13,670 bases of DNA from CAZMVY01 sp964569765 (GCA_964569765.1 CAZMVY010000130.1:1-13670), one strand, 5' to 3'. Positions 1 through 6,619 are shown, counted from the first letter of the stretch. Made by a program: numbers and translations. The notes: generated from the letters alone by a model not told the origin.

Positions 1-555
1 TTCTTCCGGCACAACGGTTATACTCCTCTGAAGGGGTGGTTCGAGCACCGCGCGGAGTCGGGCGACTGGATGCTTGAACAGGCGTGCCACGAATTCAACC
101 TGATGAACTGGGCGGCGCAGGCGACACCATTGCAGGCGTACGGGATGGGCCGGCGGGATCTGTGCAACGTGCCGGCGAACGGGATTACGAACTATTACGC
201 GGCGATCATCGAGTATCCGAAGAACTTCATCGTGCACTACGCGCAGGGCTGGATCAGTCCGGCGGGTTTCCACGAGATGGGCAAGAAGATCATCGGCACG
301 AAGGGCGCGACCGAGATCGGCGGGGAACGGATCGCCGTGCATGATCCGGACGTGAAGGTCGAGCCGCTCCGGCAGTTCAAGGGGGATGATACCGAGGAGG
401 CCCTGCGATGCTTTGTGGAGAGCATTCGCGAGGGCAAGCCGGCGCGAGCCCCGGTGAGCAACGGGCGGAATGCGTCGCTTGTGGCGCTGATGGTCCGCAA
501 GGCCGTGGACGAGCGGCGCGTGGTCACCTGGAAGGAAATGCTGCGGAGCTGCTGA
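1..555 (+). CDS. Gfo/Idh/MocA-family oxidoreductase, C-terminal part (5'-truncated by window edge)
   Basis: The frame is open from the first base to TGA at 553-555, giving 184 residues, so the N-terminal Rossmann NAD(P)-binding domain lies outside the window. What remains is the C-terminal substrate-binding alpha/beta domain. The stretch GDWMLEQACHEFNLMNW (residues 22-38 of the fragment) is the family's active-site helix pattern, with His at the usual catalytic place. Asn stands where many relatives have Asp (H-x-x-D-x-x-x-W). Further on, IIGTKGATEIGGER and the tail pattern ALRCFVESIREGKP...NGRNASLVALMVRKAVDE are typical of the family's conserved C-terminus. Family members oxidise or reduce sugars, inositols and their derivatives with bound NAD(P). 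Such genes are numerous in Planctomycetota, but the substrate cannot be told from this fragment. An ATG at 70 is internal, not the start. The gene converges on the Crp/Fnr gene. Confidence 0.88.
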   Translation, partial: FFRHNGYTPLKGWFEHRAESGDWMLEQACHEFNLMNWAAQATPLQAYGMGRRDLCNVPANGITNYYAAIIEYPKNFIVHYAQGWISPAGFHEMGKKIIGTKGATEIGGERIAVHDPDVKVEPLRQFKGDDTEEALRCFVESIREGKPARAPVSNGRNASLVALMVRKAVDERRVVTWKEMLRSC

Positions 556-706
556 GCAGGCCCGGCGGCGGGAAAAGCGGGCGCGTCCGTCGGGATGGGG
601 GCAAGATGCCCTGTCCCCCAAGGCGTGACTCCCTTACCGAAAACGGCAGGCCGGTTGCCTGGTTTCATGGGCGCGCGCCATCGCAGCAATCCTGATCGCG
701 TGAGGA

Positions 707-735
707 ATCGGCGCGCCATGGCATGCCGCGCCGAT
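707..735. terminator. Strong hairpin between convergent genes, probable bidirectional terminator
   Basis: A perfect 9-bp inverted repeat, ATCGGCGCG (707-715) and CGCGCCGAT (727-735), encloses 11 nt that can pair a little further (CCA/TGG-like). It sits between the oxidoreductase stop (555) and the Crp/Fnr stop (774), which converge. Neither side has a clear T-run, so termination is inferred from position and stem strength only. The rest of 556-773 shows no gene. Confidence 0.45.
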
Positions 736-773
736 CGTGGCCACGTGGACGCCGGTCAAGCCGCGGGTCTTTT

Positions 774-1472
774 TCAGCCTTCCGGTTCGCCAAGCAGGAG
801 GGATTCGACCGCCGCGACATCGACGATCTTGATTCGGCGTCCGGTCGGGCGGATCAGGCCGCGCGATTCGAGGTCGGCTTGAGCGCGGGAGAACGTCTCC
901 GGTGCCATGCCGAGTTGCGAGGCTACGTCCTTCTTGGCCAGTGTGAGCTCGATCTCGGCCGTCCCGGCGGCCTTGCCGGTCTGCCGGCGGGCCTCGCGGA
1001 GGAGATAGCTTGCGAGCTTGGCCCGCGCGTTGAGGAACGACTCGTTCTCCAACTGGTCGAGCAGCCGGTGAAGCCATCGGCTGAGCGATTCGAACAGGAG
1101 GAGCGAGCAGTCGGGCTGCTCCCGGAGCATCCGCAGGAAGGGGTCGCGACGGACGAGGATGACCTGCGAATCCTCGATCGCTTCGGCGAATGCGGGATAC
1201 GCCTGACCGCCGAACATGGCGGCCTCGGCGAATGACTGAGGCGGCCGGACGACGTGGAGTGTGCGTTCGCGGCCGTCGGGGGCGATCTTGTAGATCCGCA
1301 CGGTCCCGCCGGCCACGACGTAAAAGCCCTCGCACGGCTGGGTCTCGCGGATGATCATCTCCCCCGCGCGAACATGGACAAGGCGCGAAAACCTCGCGAC
1401 GGCGTCGAGTTGCGACGGCGTCAGTTGCGAGAAGAGGGGGCACGCTCTCAACTGGTCGGCAAGCGTCGGCAT
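774..1472 (-). CDS. Crp/Fnr-family transcriptional regulator (Dnr-like)
   Basis: This 232-aa protein has the usual length and layout of the family. An N-terminal cyclic-nucleotide-binding-type beta-roll spans about residues 12-115 (CPLFSQLTPSQLD, RAGEMIIRETQPCEGFYVVAGGTVRIYK). A long dimer helix follows at about 122-160. The C-terminal winged helix-turn-helix has KKDVASQLGMAPETFSRAQ at about 180-198. The phosphate-cassette region reads SFAEAAMFGGQAYPAFAEA and lacks the Arg-Ser/Thr pair that binds cAMP phosphate in CRP. Only three cysteines are present (11, 47, 122), so an FNR-type [4Fe-4S] cluster is unlikely. The effector could be haem/NO, as in Dnr, or something else; this is inference. The ATG at 1472 begins the normal N-terminus. 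The upstream gap holds an 8-bp inverted repeat. The gene lies downstream of the sigma cassette on the same strand, 147 bp away, so it is probably a separate unit. Confidence 0.9.
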   Translation of the reverse strand: MPTLADQLRACPLFSQLTPSQLDAVARFSRLVHVRAGEMIIRETQPCEGFYVVAGGTVRIYKIAPDGRERTLHVVRPPQSFAEAAMFGGQAYPAFAEAIEDSQVILVRRDPFLRMLREQPDCSLLLFESLSRWLHRLLDQLENESFLNARAKLASYLLREARRQTGKAAGTAEIELTLAKKDVASQLGMAPETFSRAQADLESRGLIRPTGRRIKIVDVAAVESLLLGEPEG

Positions 1473-1503
1473 GGCCGCGGATTGTACCGGAAGCTGTCGG
1501 GTA

Positions 1504-1539
1504 CCGCGACGGAATTTCGCGGGGAAAAGAACGTCGCGG
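1504..1539. promoter_or_regulatory. Inverted repeat upstream of the Crp/Fnr gene
   Basis: CCGCGACG (1504-1511) and CGTCGCGG (1532-1539) form a perfect 8-bp inverted repeat with a 20-nt spacer, 32 nt upstream of the Crp/Fnr start codon at 1472. It could be a leader hairpin or an operator. It does not resemble the TTGAT-N4-ATCAA box of FNR or the TGTGA-N6-TCACA box of CRP. The function is unknown. Confidence 0.25.
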
Positions 1540-1582
1540 AAGGATTGCGCGGTTTTGTGCGAACGGCCGAGTTTTCTGCGCT

Positions 1583-1610
1583 GTCCTTGCCGAGACTCCC
1601 CGAGAAGGAC
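1583..1610 (-). terminator. Possible terminator after the sigma cassette
   Basis: GTCCTT (1583-1588) and AAGGAC (1605-1610) form a 6-bp stem, extendable by a G-U pair, with a 16-nt loop. It begins 10 nt past the TAG stop at 1620-1622 of the 492-aa gene. There is no T-run on the minus-strand side. The position suits an operon end but the stem is modest. Confidence 0.3.
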
Positions 1611-1619
1611 GTTGTGGCG

Positions 1620-3098
1620 CTATTGTTCCCCGGCGCCCTGCGATGGCAGCCGCACGCGGATGCCGCGATCTGCCCGCGGTTCGCCCCGGCTTGCGCGGGC
1701 GACCGCCCCACTGTCATCCTTACCGTTCTCGCCGACGCTATACACGACGTAGCTTTGCCCGTCGTGACGGTACAGCAGGCGCTTGCCGGTGAACGGGTCG
1801 CTCGGCAGCGACCGGGCATACTCCGGCACCAGTTCATCCAATGATGCCGGGAGCCGGTTGCGGGCGCGCCGATACCGTTCCACAGCAACGGCCACGGCGG
1901 CGCAGCGGGCTTCGGCATCCGCCCCGGCCGTCTGAACGAACATTTTTTCCAGAGCCGGCGCGATCAACCGGCCGAATGTCGAGCGGGCGGGTCCGCCGTT
2001 GCGTATCACGTTGAGGGCTTCGGGAAGCGGTCGGCGGGCGAGCCGCACGAACTCGCTGAGGTCGCAAAGATAGCCTGTGGCCCAGTGCAAGGCCATCGGC
2101 CGCATCCAGAATCCTTTCGCCGGCCACTGTCCGGGCAGAGGTCCCGTCCCATCGCCCGCCGAGGCGGACTCCAAGCGGTCGGAAATCAGATCGCGCATGC
2201 ATTGGAGCCCGTAGACGCGTTCGGCGAGCAGGCTGCGCTCCAGCAACGTCGGAGGCTTGTCCGTTTCGCCGGAAAACTCCGCATAGGCGCGTTCGGCGAT
2301 CCGCCTCTCCAGCAACCGAGGTCCGTCGATTGTCAGCAGGGCATCACCGAGGCGCATCAGCGCAGGGTCGGACGGCCGGCAGACTTCCAGGATGATTGCG
2401 GCGTCTTCGCAGGCAAGTGAAAGGGACGCGATCTCGACCAGGTACGCGATCGTTATCGGCGGGTCAAACACTCGGCGAAGCCGCAACAGGGAGATCAGGG
2501 ACTCCACGGCCTCGTCGCCTTGCCCTTGCGAGGCCCGAACCAGGGTGCGGGCGGCGAGAAGTCTTGCGGCGGCTCGCGCGCGAGCGAGTTGCTCCAGGCA
2601 GCGGCCCATGCCGAATTCGATGCCGATGGCGAAGCGGCAGGTCGGGCACCGTGCTCCGCGATCGAGCATGTCCAGCGTCAATGTGTTGTCCGACAGGAGC
2701 TTGTCAACGCTTTCGGCGACGTTCCGGCTCGGCCGGCTGGTCGGTGAGGCCCGCAGGGCATCGCGGTACGTCCCGCAGGCGTCCCAGAGTGGCTCGGCGT
2801 CCCTGTCCCGGAGCAGGGCCAGGGCGGCCTGGTAATACGGCCCGGCGTGGTGGGTCTCGCGTGTTTCGACCTTTGGCCTGACGAGGGGGGAAGCCATATT
2901 GGAGCGGAGATCCTCGAAGGTCACGGGTTCGCCGGCGGCACGGATGCGGGCGATCTCCGCATTCAGTCGTCGGGCTTCTACGTATCCCCATGCCAGCCGC
3001 GCCGTCAGCACAAGCAGGAAGAGGGCGACCGCGCCGACCACGATGCCGCGCAGGACTCGGCGCCACAGCGGTCTTGTTTGCGTTTCTTTGGGGTTCAT
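1620..3098 (-). CDS. Membrane-anchored protein with pilin-like (type II secretion G-like) C-terminal segment
   Basis: The start is set at the ATG at 3098, giving 492 aa. It overlaps the preceding stop as ATGA and yields a sensible N-terminus; the open frame continues upstream but would overlap the neighbour by 88 codons. Residues 1-14 are basic (MNPKETQTRPLWRRVLRG) and 15-37 form one hydrophobic helix, so the rest is probably exported and anchored. The middle is mainly helical with many Ala/Leu/Arg and a CPTCRF element at 151-156. The tail at about 395-465, AVAVERYRRARNRLPASLDELVPEY...LPSDPFTGK...YVVYSVGENGKDDSG, matches the segment seen in many planctomycete proteins that resembles the C-terminal part of major pseudopilins. 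No enzyme motif was recognised. It is the third gene of the ECF sigma cassette, so it is probably an output or partner of that regulator. Function unknown. Confidence 0.8.
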   Translation of the reverse strand: MNPKETQTRPLWRRVLRGIVVGAVALFLLVLTARLAWGYVEARRLNAEIARIRAAGEPVTFEDLRSNMASPLVRPKVETRETHHAGPYYQAALALLRDRDAEPLWDACGTYRDALRASPTSRPSRNVAESVDKLLSDNTLTLDMLDRGARCPTCRFAIGIEFGMGRCLEQLARARAAARLLAARTLVRASQGQGDEAVESLISLLRLRRVFDPPITIAYLVEIASLSLACEDAAIILEVCRPSDPALMRLGDALLTIDGPRLLERRIAERAYAEFSGETDKPPTLLERSLLAERVYGLQCMRDLISDRLESASAGDGTGPLPGQWPAKGFWMRPMALHWATGYLCDLSEFVRLARRPLPEALNVIRNGGPARSTFGRLIAPALEKMFVQTAGADAEARCAAVAVAVERYRRARNRLPASLDELVPEYARSLPSDPFTGKRLLYRHDGQSYVVYSVGENGKDDSGAVARASRGEPRADRGIRVRLPSQGAGEQ

Positions 3099-3475
3099 GG
3101 TATGTCCTTGAACAGACTCACAGGAGCCTTTTCTCGCAGCAGCCGTGCGATCCTCGGCTCGTCGGCCGCCAGCGCGAGGGCGATGTACCGGCGGCCCTGG
3201 CCGTTGAGCAACTCGATTGCTTCCTCGGCCTGGGCGGTCCATTTTGTCGGTTCGGGGTTCAGCACTGCGCTCGTCTGTCGCGCCACGCGCTCGGCGGACA
3301 GGTGCAGCCCGACGCAGAGGATGAGCATCGCCGCCAGCGACAGCCGGCCGACGACGGTCCATGGGGATCGACGGGGCCCGGTCGTTGCGAGGATGCGGTC
3401 CCGCAGGCGGGCAGGCGGTCCGGCGGGTCTGTAACGGGCGAGAAGAATCTCGATCTCCATATCTTCATGGCTCAT
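3095..3475 (-). CDS. Short single-pass membrane protein, putative anti-sigma-like partner of the ECF factor
   Basis: The chosen start is the ATG at 3475, which overlaps the sigma factor's stop as ATGA and gives 126 aa. The N-terminus, MSHEDMEIEILLARYRPAGP followed by PARLRDRIL, is a short cytoplasmic helix. It is of the type that follows many planctomycete ECF sigma genes. One membrane segment lies at about 41-59 (VVGRLSLAAMLILCVGLHL). A roughly 65-residue extracytoplasmic tail follows, with WTAQAEEAIELLNGQGRRYIALALAADEPRIARLLRE. No zinc-binding HxxxCxxC motif of classical ZAS anti-sigma factors is present. Position and topology suggest sigma control or membrane tethering, but this is inference. 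Its own stop overlaps the start of the 492-aa gene as ATGA, so all three genes are translationally coupled. Confidence 0.72.
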   Translation of the reverse strand: MSHEDMEIEILLARYRPAGPPARLRDRILATTGPRRSPWTVVGRLSLAAMLILCVGLHLSAERVARQTSAVLNPEPTKWTAQAEEAIELLNGQGRRYIALALAADEPRIARLLREKAPVSLFKDIP

Positions 3476-4041
3476 GACGGCGTCCCTTCGATACGGCGTT
3501 CGATGGCCAGATGCTCGCGCAGCTTCTCGATCGCATAGCGGTAGCGGCTCGCGACGGTATTGATCGATACGCCGACCCAATCGGCGATCTGCTGAAACGT
3601 CTTGCCCTCGTAGATCTTCAAGTAGACCACTTCCCGTTGCTCCGCCGGCAGGGCCCGCAGCGCACTCTCCACACGGAGCCGCTCCGCGTCATCGACGGTG
3701 TTCGGTTCGGCGGCCTCGATGAGCGGAAGGGTGGCCTCGGTTTCGCGTTCCCCGGCGCGGCGCCGTCGTGAGGCGACCATCCGCCAACACTCGTTACGCA
3801 CGGCCGTCCGCAGGTAGTCGGCACGGGAGTCGATTCCGTGAAGACGCCGTCCCATCGCAGCAAGCTTTACGAATGCCTGATGGACGGCATCCTCGGCGGC
3901 GGCGTGATCGGCCAGGACGATCAGGGCGTAGCGGTAAAGCCCCGCCGCGTGCGCATCGTACAGGGCCGCGAGGAACTCGCGTGGGCTCCCGGCCCTTGCG
4001 TCCGGAGGTTCGGCGCCGGCCTGTTCGAGGGCTCCGCTCAT
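3472..4041 (-). CDS. ECF-type RNA polymerase sigma factor (sigma-70 family)
   Basis: This 189-aa protein has the two-domain ECF layout. Region 2 is at about 22-90 (LYDAHAAGLYRYALIVLADHAAAEDAVHQAFVKL, then YLRTAVRNECWRM). A linker of about 30 residues with RRRRAGERETEA follows. Region 4 is at about 122-178 (ALRALPAEQREVVYLKIYEGKTFQQIADWVGVSINTVASRYRYAIEKLREHL), whose helix-turn-helix is at about 147-170 and reads the -35 element. There is no region 1 or 3, as expected for ECF factors. The ATG at 4041 lies 39 bp after the sulfatase stop. A weak AGGA-type ribosome site precedes it. The gene heads the coupled cassette with the 126-aa membrane protein and the 492-aa protein. No matching autoregulatory ECF promoter was found in the short gap, so it may be transcribed with the sulfatase or from inside that gene. 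Confidence 0.93.
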   Translation of the reverse strand: MSGALEQAGAEPPDARAGSPREFLAALYDAHAAGLYRYALIVLADHAAAEDAVHQAFVKLAAMGRRLHGIDSRADYLRTAVRNECWRMVASRRRRAGERETEATLPLIEAAEPNTVDDAERLRVESALRALPAEQREVVYLKIYEGKTFQQIADWVGVSINTVASRYRYAIEKLREHLAIERRIEGTPS

Positions 4042-4080
4042 GCCGTCCTGAGAAGAGACCCGATCGGAGGAGTTTCTTGC

Positions 4081-5667
4081 CTACTTCGCGTTTCTTTTTT
4101 TCGCCGGCCCGCTGGCGGCGCCCGAGCCCTTCCAGGGCATCACGCCGCAGCGCTTTGCCCAGGCGTCATAGAGGCCCGCGAGTTCGCCGACCTTGTCAGG
4201 GTGCTCCTGCGCCACGTTGTTCAGCTCGGTCCGGTCGGCCTCGATATCGTAGAGTTCCCACTTGTCCGGGAAGCGCGAGACGAGCTTCCACTTGCCCTGG
4301 CGGACGGCCCGGTTGCCCTCGTGTTCCCAGTAGAGCACGTCGTGGCCCTTGCGGGAGCCGGTGCGGAAGATGGGGGCAAGGCTGATGCCTTCCGTCGGGG
4401 TGATCTTTCGACCGTCGTACTCGGCGGGATACTCGACGCCGGCCACGTCGAGGCACGTCGCCAGGAGGTCCACGACGTGGCCGACTTCGTGCGTGATCGC
4501 TCCCCGCTGCCGGATCACCGCCGGCCAGTACGCGATGAACGGCGTGGCGATCCCGCCCTCGTGCACCCAGTGCTTGTAGAGGCGGAACGGCGTGTTGCTC
4601 GCGTTGGCCCACGGCAGGCCGTAGCTCATGAAGGAGTCCGGCCCGCCGGGCGGCACCCCGGGCGTGCCGCGGTCGACTTCTTCGGCGCAGGCGCCGTTGT
4701 CGGCGAGGAACATGACCAGCGTATTCTGCTCGATACCGAGTTCTCTGATCCTGGCGAGGATCTTGCCGACACCCTGGTCCAGACGGTCGATCTGGGCCGC
4801 GTAAACGGCCATCTTCAGGTCGCGTGCCTCCCTGTCGCGTACGTCGGCCCAGGCGGGCGCGTTCGGGTCCCGGGGCGTCAGCGGCCACTTCGCGTCGAGC
4901 AGGCCCATCTCGATCTGTTTCCGGCGTCGCGTTTCGCGCAGGGCATCCCAGCCCCCCATGTACTTGCCTTTGTATCTGGCGATATCCCCGGCACGGGCGT
5001 GCAACGGCCAATGGGGGGCCGTGTACGCCACGTACAGGAAGAACGGCTCCTTTCTGCCGCCGCAGGCATCGAGAAACTCGACCGCACGTTGCGTGAAGGC
5101 GTCGGTCATGTAGAAGTCGCCCGACGGCACATACGGGGTATTGTCGTCCGCCATGGCGCGGTTGTCGTTAAGCCGGAAGTAGTTGCACGCGCCACTGATG
5201 AGGCCGAAGTACCGCTCAAATCCACGGTCGAGCGGCCAGTGCGGCCGCTTCTCGCCGACGTGCCACTTGCCCACCATCATCGCGTGATAGCCGCCGCGTC
5301 GGATCGCCTCGGCGATCGTCACGCAGTGGTCATTGAGATAGCCCTGATACGCCGGCGTGCCGCGGTCTGCGACCATGTGGCCGACGCCCGCCTGGTGGGG
5401 GTAGAGCCCGGTCAGCAGGCACGCTCGCGTCGGGCAGCAGCGGGCGGTGTTGTAGAACTGCGAGAACCGCAACCCGCCGGCCGCGAGTCGATCGAGGTTC
5501 GGCGTGGCGATCTCCGAGCCGTAGCAGCCGAGGTCGGAGAAGCCCATGTCGTCCGCCATGATCAGCACGATGTTCGGCCGCTCAGGCTGTGATGCGGCAT
5601 GAGTGAGCGGCGCGAGCATGAAGCCGCAGACGGCCATACATAAGAGCAAAACGGACAGGTAGCGCAT
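4081..5667 (-). CDS. Secreted formylglycine-dependent sulfatase (arylsulfatase-like, S1 family)
   Basis: This 528-aa protein has an N-terminal signal peptide (residues 1-25, ending LTHAAS). The mature protein opens with PNIVLIMADDMGFSDLGCYG, where D39 and D40 are calcium ligands. The sulfatase signature C-x-P-x-R is at 77-81 as CCPTR followed by ACLLTG. Cys77 is the residue that would be converted to formylglycine. Other active-site elements are GKWHVG (K134, H136), APHWP (H219), LADNG (D323, N324) and K365. The C-terminal sub-domain ends with KWELYDIEADRTELNNVA. Enzymes of this type hydrolyse sulfate esters of polysaccharides or aryl compounds in the periplasm or outside the cell. The substrate is not predictable here. 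Maturation needs a formylglycine-generating enzyme, not in this window. An AAAGGA-like ribosome site precedes the ATG at 5667. yidD lies 62 bp upstream on the same strand. Confidence 0.96.
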   Translation of the reverse strand: MRYLSVLLLCMAVCGFMLAPLTHAASQPERPNIVLIMADDMGFSDLGCYGSEIATPNLDRLAAGGLRFSQFYNTARCCPTRACLLTGLYPHQAGVGHMVADRGTPAYQGYLNDHCVTIAEAIRRGGYHAMMVGKWHVGEKRPHWPLDRGFERYFGLISGACNYFRLNDNRAMADDNTPYVPSGDFYMTDAFTQRAVEFLDACGGRKEPFFLYVAYTAPHWPLHARAGDIARYKGKYMGGWDALRETRRRKQIEMGLLDAKWPLTPRDPNAPAWADVRDREARDLKMAVYAAQIDRLDQGVGKILARIRELGIEQNTLVMFLADNGACAEEVDRGTPGVPPGGPDSFMSYGLPWANASNTPFRLYKHWVHEGGIATPFIAYWPAVIRQRGAITHEVGHVVDLLATCLDVAGVEYPAEYDGRKITPTEGISLAPIFRTGSRKGHDVLYWEHEGNRAVRQGKWKLVSRFPDKWELYDIEADRTELNNVAQEHPDKVGELAGLYDAWAKRCGVMPWKGSGAASGPAKKRNAK

Positions 5668-5683
5668 GGGAGCATCCTTTCGA

Positions 5684-5725
5684 CCGACAACAGACTACGG
5701 ACAGCGGACAACGAACGACGAACGA
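5684..5725. repeat. Degenerate heptanucleotide tandem repeat, six units
   Basis: Six consecutive 7-nt units fill most of the yidD-sulfatase gap: CCGACAA, CAGACTA, CGGACAG, CGGACAA, CGAACGA, CGAACGA (consensus near CGGACAA). The tract ends 17 nt upstream of the sulfatase ATG (5667), so it lies in the leader of a yidD-sulfatase transcript. Its base make-up, rich in A and C on the plus strand, differs from the surrounding coding DNA. Confidence 0.6.
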
Positions 5726-5729
5726 CCGC

Positions 5730-6032
5730 CTACGGTACCGGATCAATGCCGCCGGGGCCGAACGGGTGGCAGCGCGCCAAGCGCCGCAGGCCCAGAAGCC
5801 CGCCGCGCCAGGGGCCGTAGCGCTGCACGGCCTCGATGAAGTATTCGCTGCATGTAGGGCAATACTTACATGAACCGATGAGCAGCGGCCTCAGGCCGAC
5901 CTGATACCCCCGAACAAGGGCGATCAGGCAGAAGCCGGCCAGGGACGCGATACCGCGGGCGACCGCCGGACCGATTGCCCGGCGACGGGCGAGTTGTGGA
6001 CGGCTATGCTCGGCGGAATGCATCAGGGCCAT
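5730..6032 (-). CDS. yidD: YidD membrane protein insertion efficiency factor
   Basis: This is a 100-aa protein from the ATG at 6032, or 97 aa from the ATG at 6023. The conserved YidD core is complete: an amphipathic N-terminal helix (IASLAGFCLIALVRGYQVGLRPLL), then SCKYCPTCSEYFIEAVQRYGPWRGG, and the end LRRLARCHPFGPGGIDPVP. E. coli YidD has the equivalent PTCSSYGIEAL and CHPLHPGGDDPVP. The protein sits at the inner face of the cytoplasmic membrane and aids YidC-dependent insertion. It is about 15 residues longer than usual because of a basic N-terminal extension, and it has extra cysteines in the core (SCKYC). It stands apart from the usual rpmH-rnpA-yidC cluster. No Shine-Dalgarno sequence precedes either ATG. 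A TATAAT overlaps the first one, which favours the 97-aa start if that promoter is used. Confidence 0.93.
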   Translation of the reverse strand: MALMHSAEHSRPQLARRRAIGPAVARGIASLAGFCLIALVRGYQVGLRPLLIGSCKYCPTCSEYFIEAVQRYGPWRGGLLGLRRLARCHPFGPGGIDPVP

Positions 6033-6036
6033 TATA
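6031..6036 (-). promoter_or_regulatory. Consensus -10 box overlapping the first yidD ATG
   Basis: The minus strand reads TATAAT at 6036-6031, and its last two bases begin the ATG at 6032. No recognisable -35 lies 16-18 bp upstream. If it is active, transcription would start near 6024, almost at the second in-frame ATG (6023), giving a leaderless message. Confidence 0.3.
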
Positions 6037-6105
6037 TGCGGTAGAGCGTGCGGCCCCGCAAGGCCTCGGCGGCGGCGAATCTGCCGTCCGCCGGGCGGAA
6101 TTGCA

Positions 6106-6134
6106 TTGACGCCGTCCGGGGAGCCTCCTAGACT
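6106..6134 (+). promoter_or_regulatory. Sigma-70-type promoter of the repeat lipoprotein gene
   Basis: TTGACG (6106-6111) and TAGACT (6129-6134) are separated by exactly 17 bp. They match the consensus at 5/6 and 4/6 positions. The start of transcription would be near 6141, leaving a leader of about 30 nt that carries GGAGG at 6161-6165, six bases before the ATG at 6172. Confidence 0.6.
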
Positions 6135-6171
6135 CCGTCGCTCGGACGAGGGGGCAGGCGGGAGGATCGCA

Positions 6172-6615
6172 ATGTTCACGTCGTCTGCATTTCGACTGTC
6201 GGTGGTTGTCTTTGTCCTGGTCTTGGCCGCCGGCTGCAAGAAGGAGAGCGTTCCTGCGGCCAAGGAAGCGGCCGAGTCCGCGAAGCAGGCGGCCACGCGT
6301 GCTGTCGAGAGCGCGAAGGAGACTGCGGCCCCCCTGGTCGAATCGGGCAAGGCCGCCGCGTCAGAGGCGGCTCAGACGGCCCGGCCCTATCTCGAGAAGG
6401 GCAAGGCCGTGGCCACGCAAGCCGTCGCGGAGGTCAAGCCGTACGTGGCCAGGGGAGCCGCCGTCGCAACCCGGGCCGCCGACAAGGCCGTCTCCTATGT
6501 AGAGCAAGGCAAGGCGGCGACCACGCAGGCCCTTGAGACGGCCGAACGCTATGTCGAGAAGGCGGAGGCCGCCGCTACCCAGGCGGTGGAGAAGGCGAAA
6601 GAGGCCGTTCGGTAG
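6172..6615 (+). CDS. Small lipoprotein made of 11- and 18-residue amphipathic helical repeats
   Basis: The ATG at 6172 has GGAGG six bases upstream and begins a textbook lipoprotein signal. The alternative upstream ATG (6106) lies in the -35 box and adds 22 residues before the signal. Residues 8-21 are hydrophobic and end in the lipobox LAAGC, with Cys22 as the lipidated residue. KK follows it, so there is no Asp+2 retention signal, and outer-membrane sorting is likely. The remaining 125 residues are Ala/Lys/Glu-rich without Gly-Pro breaks except at repeat edges. ESAK-like tetrads recur every 11 residues (35, 46, 57), then every 18 (57, 75, 93, 111, 129). Both spacings fit an amphipathic alpha-helix. 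The make-up resembles apolipoprotein- or LEA-like helices. A structural, envelope-stabilising or lipid-surface role is possible but not shown. 147 aa. The family was not recognised by name. Confidence 0.85.
   Translation: MFTSSAFRLSVVVFVLVLAAGCKKESVPAAKEAAESAKQAATRAVESAKETAAPLVESGKAAASEAAQTARPYLEKGKAVATQAVAEVKPYVARGAAVATRAADKAVSYVEQGKAATTQALETAERYVEKAEAAATQAVEKAKEAVR
6334..6603 (+). repeat. Five tandem 54-nt units encoding 18-residue helical repeats
   Basis: Codons 55-144 of the lipoprotein divide into five 18-residue units starting at 6334, 6388, 6442, 6496 and 6550. Their openings are LVESGKAAASEA, YLEKGKAVATQA, YVARGAAVATRA, YVEQGKAATTQA and YVEKAEAAATQA. The four later units begin with Tyr-Leu/Val. 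DNA identity is partial, so the duplication is not recent. Confidence 0.8.
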
Positions 6616-6619
6616 GCTT

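Noticed and set aside
4042..4080. Possible ECF autoregulatory promoter before the sigma gene
   Set aside because: A GAAAC and a GGTC-like sequence occur on the minus strand, but the spacing is several bases too short for the GGAAC-N16/17-CGTC pattern.
3838..5592. Long open frame on the plus strand, opposite the sulfatase and sigma genes
   Set aside because: Its translation is rich in Arg, Val and Pro with no recognisable domain. The opposite strand carries two proteins with intact catalytic and DNA-binding motifs, so it is a high-GC shadow.
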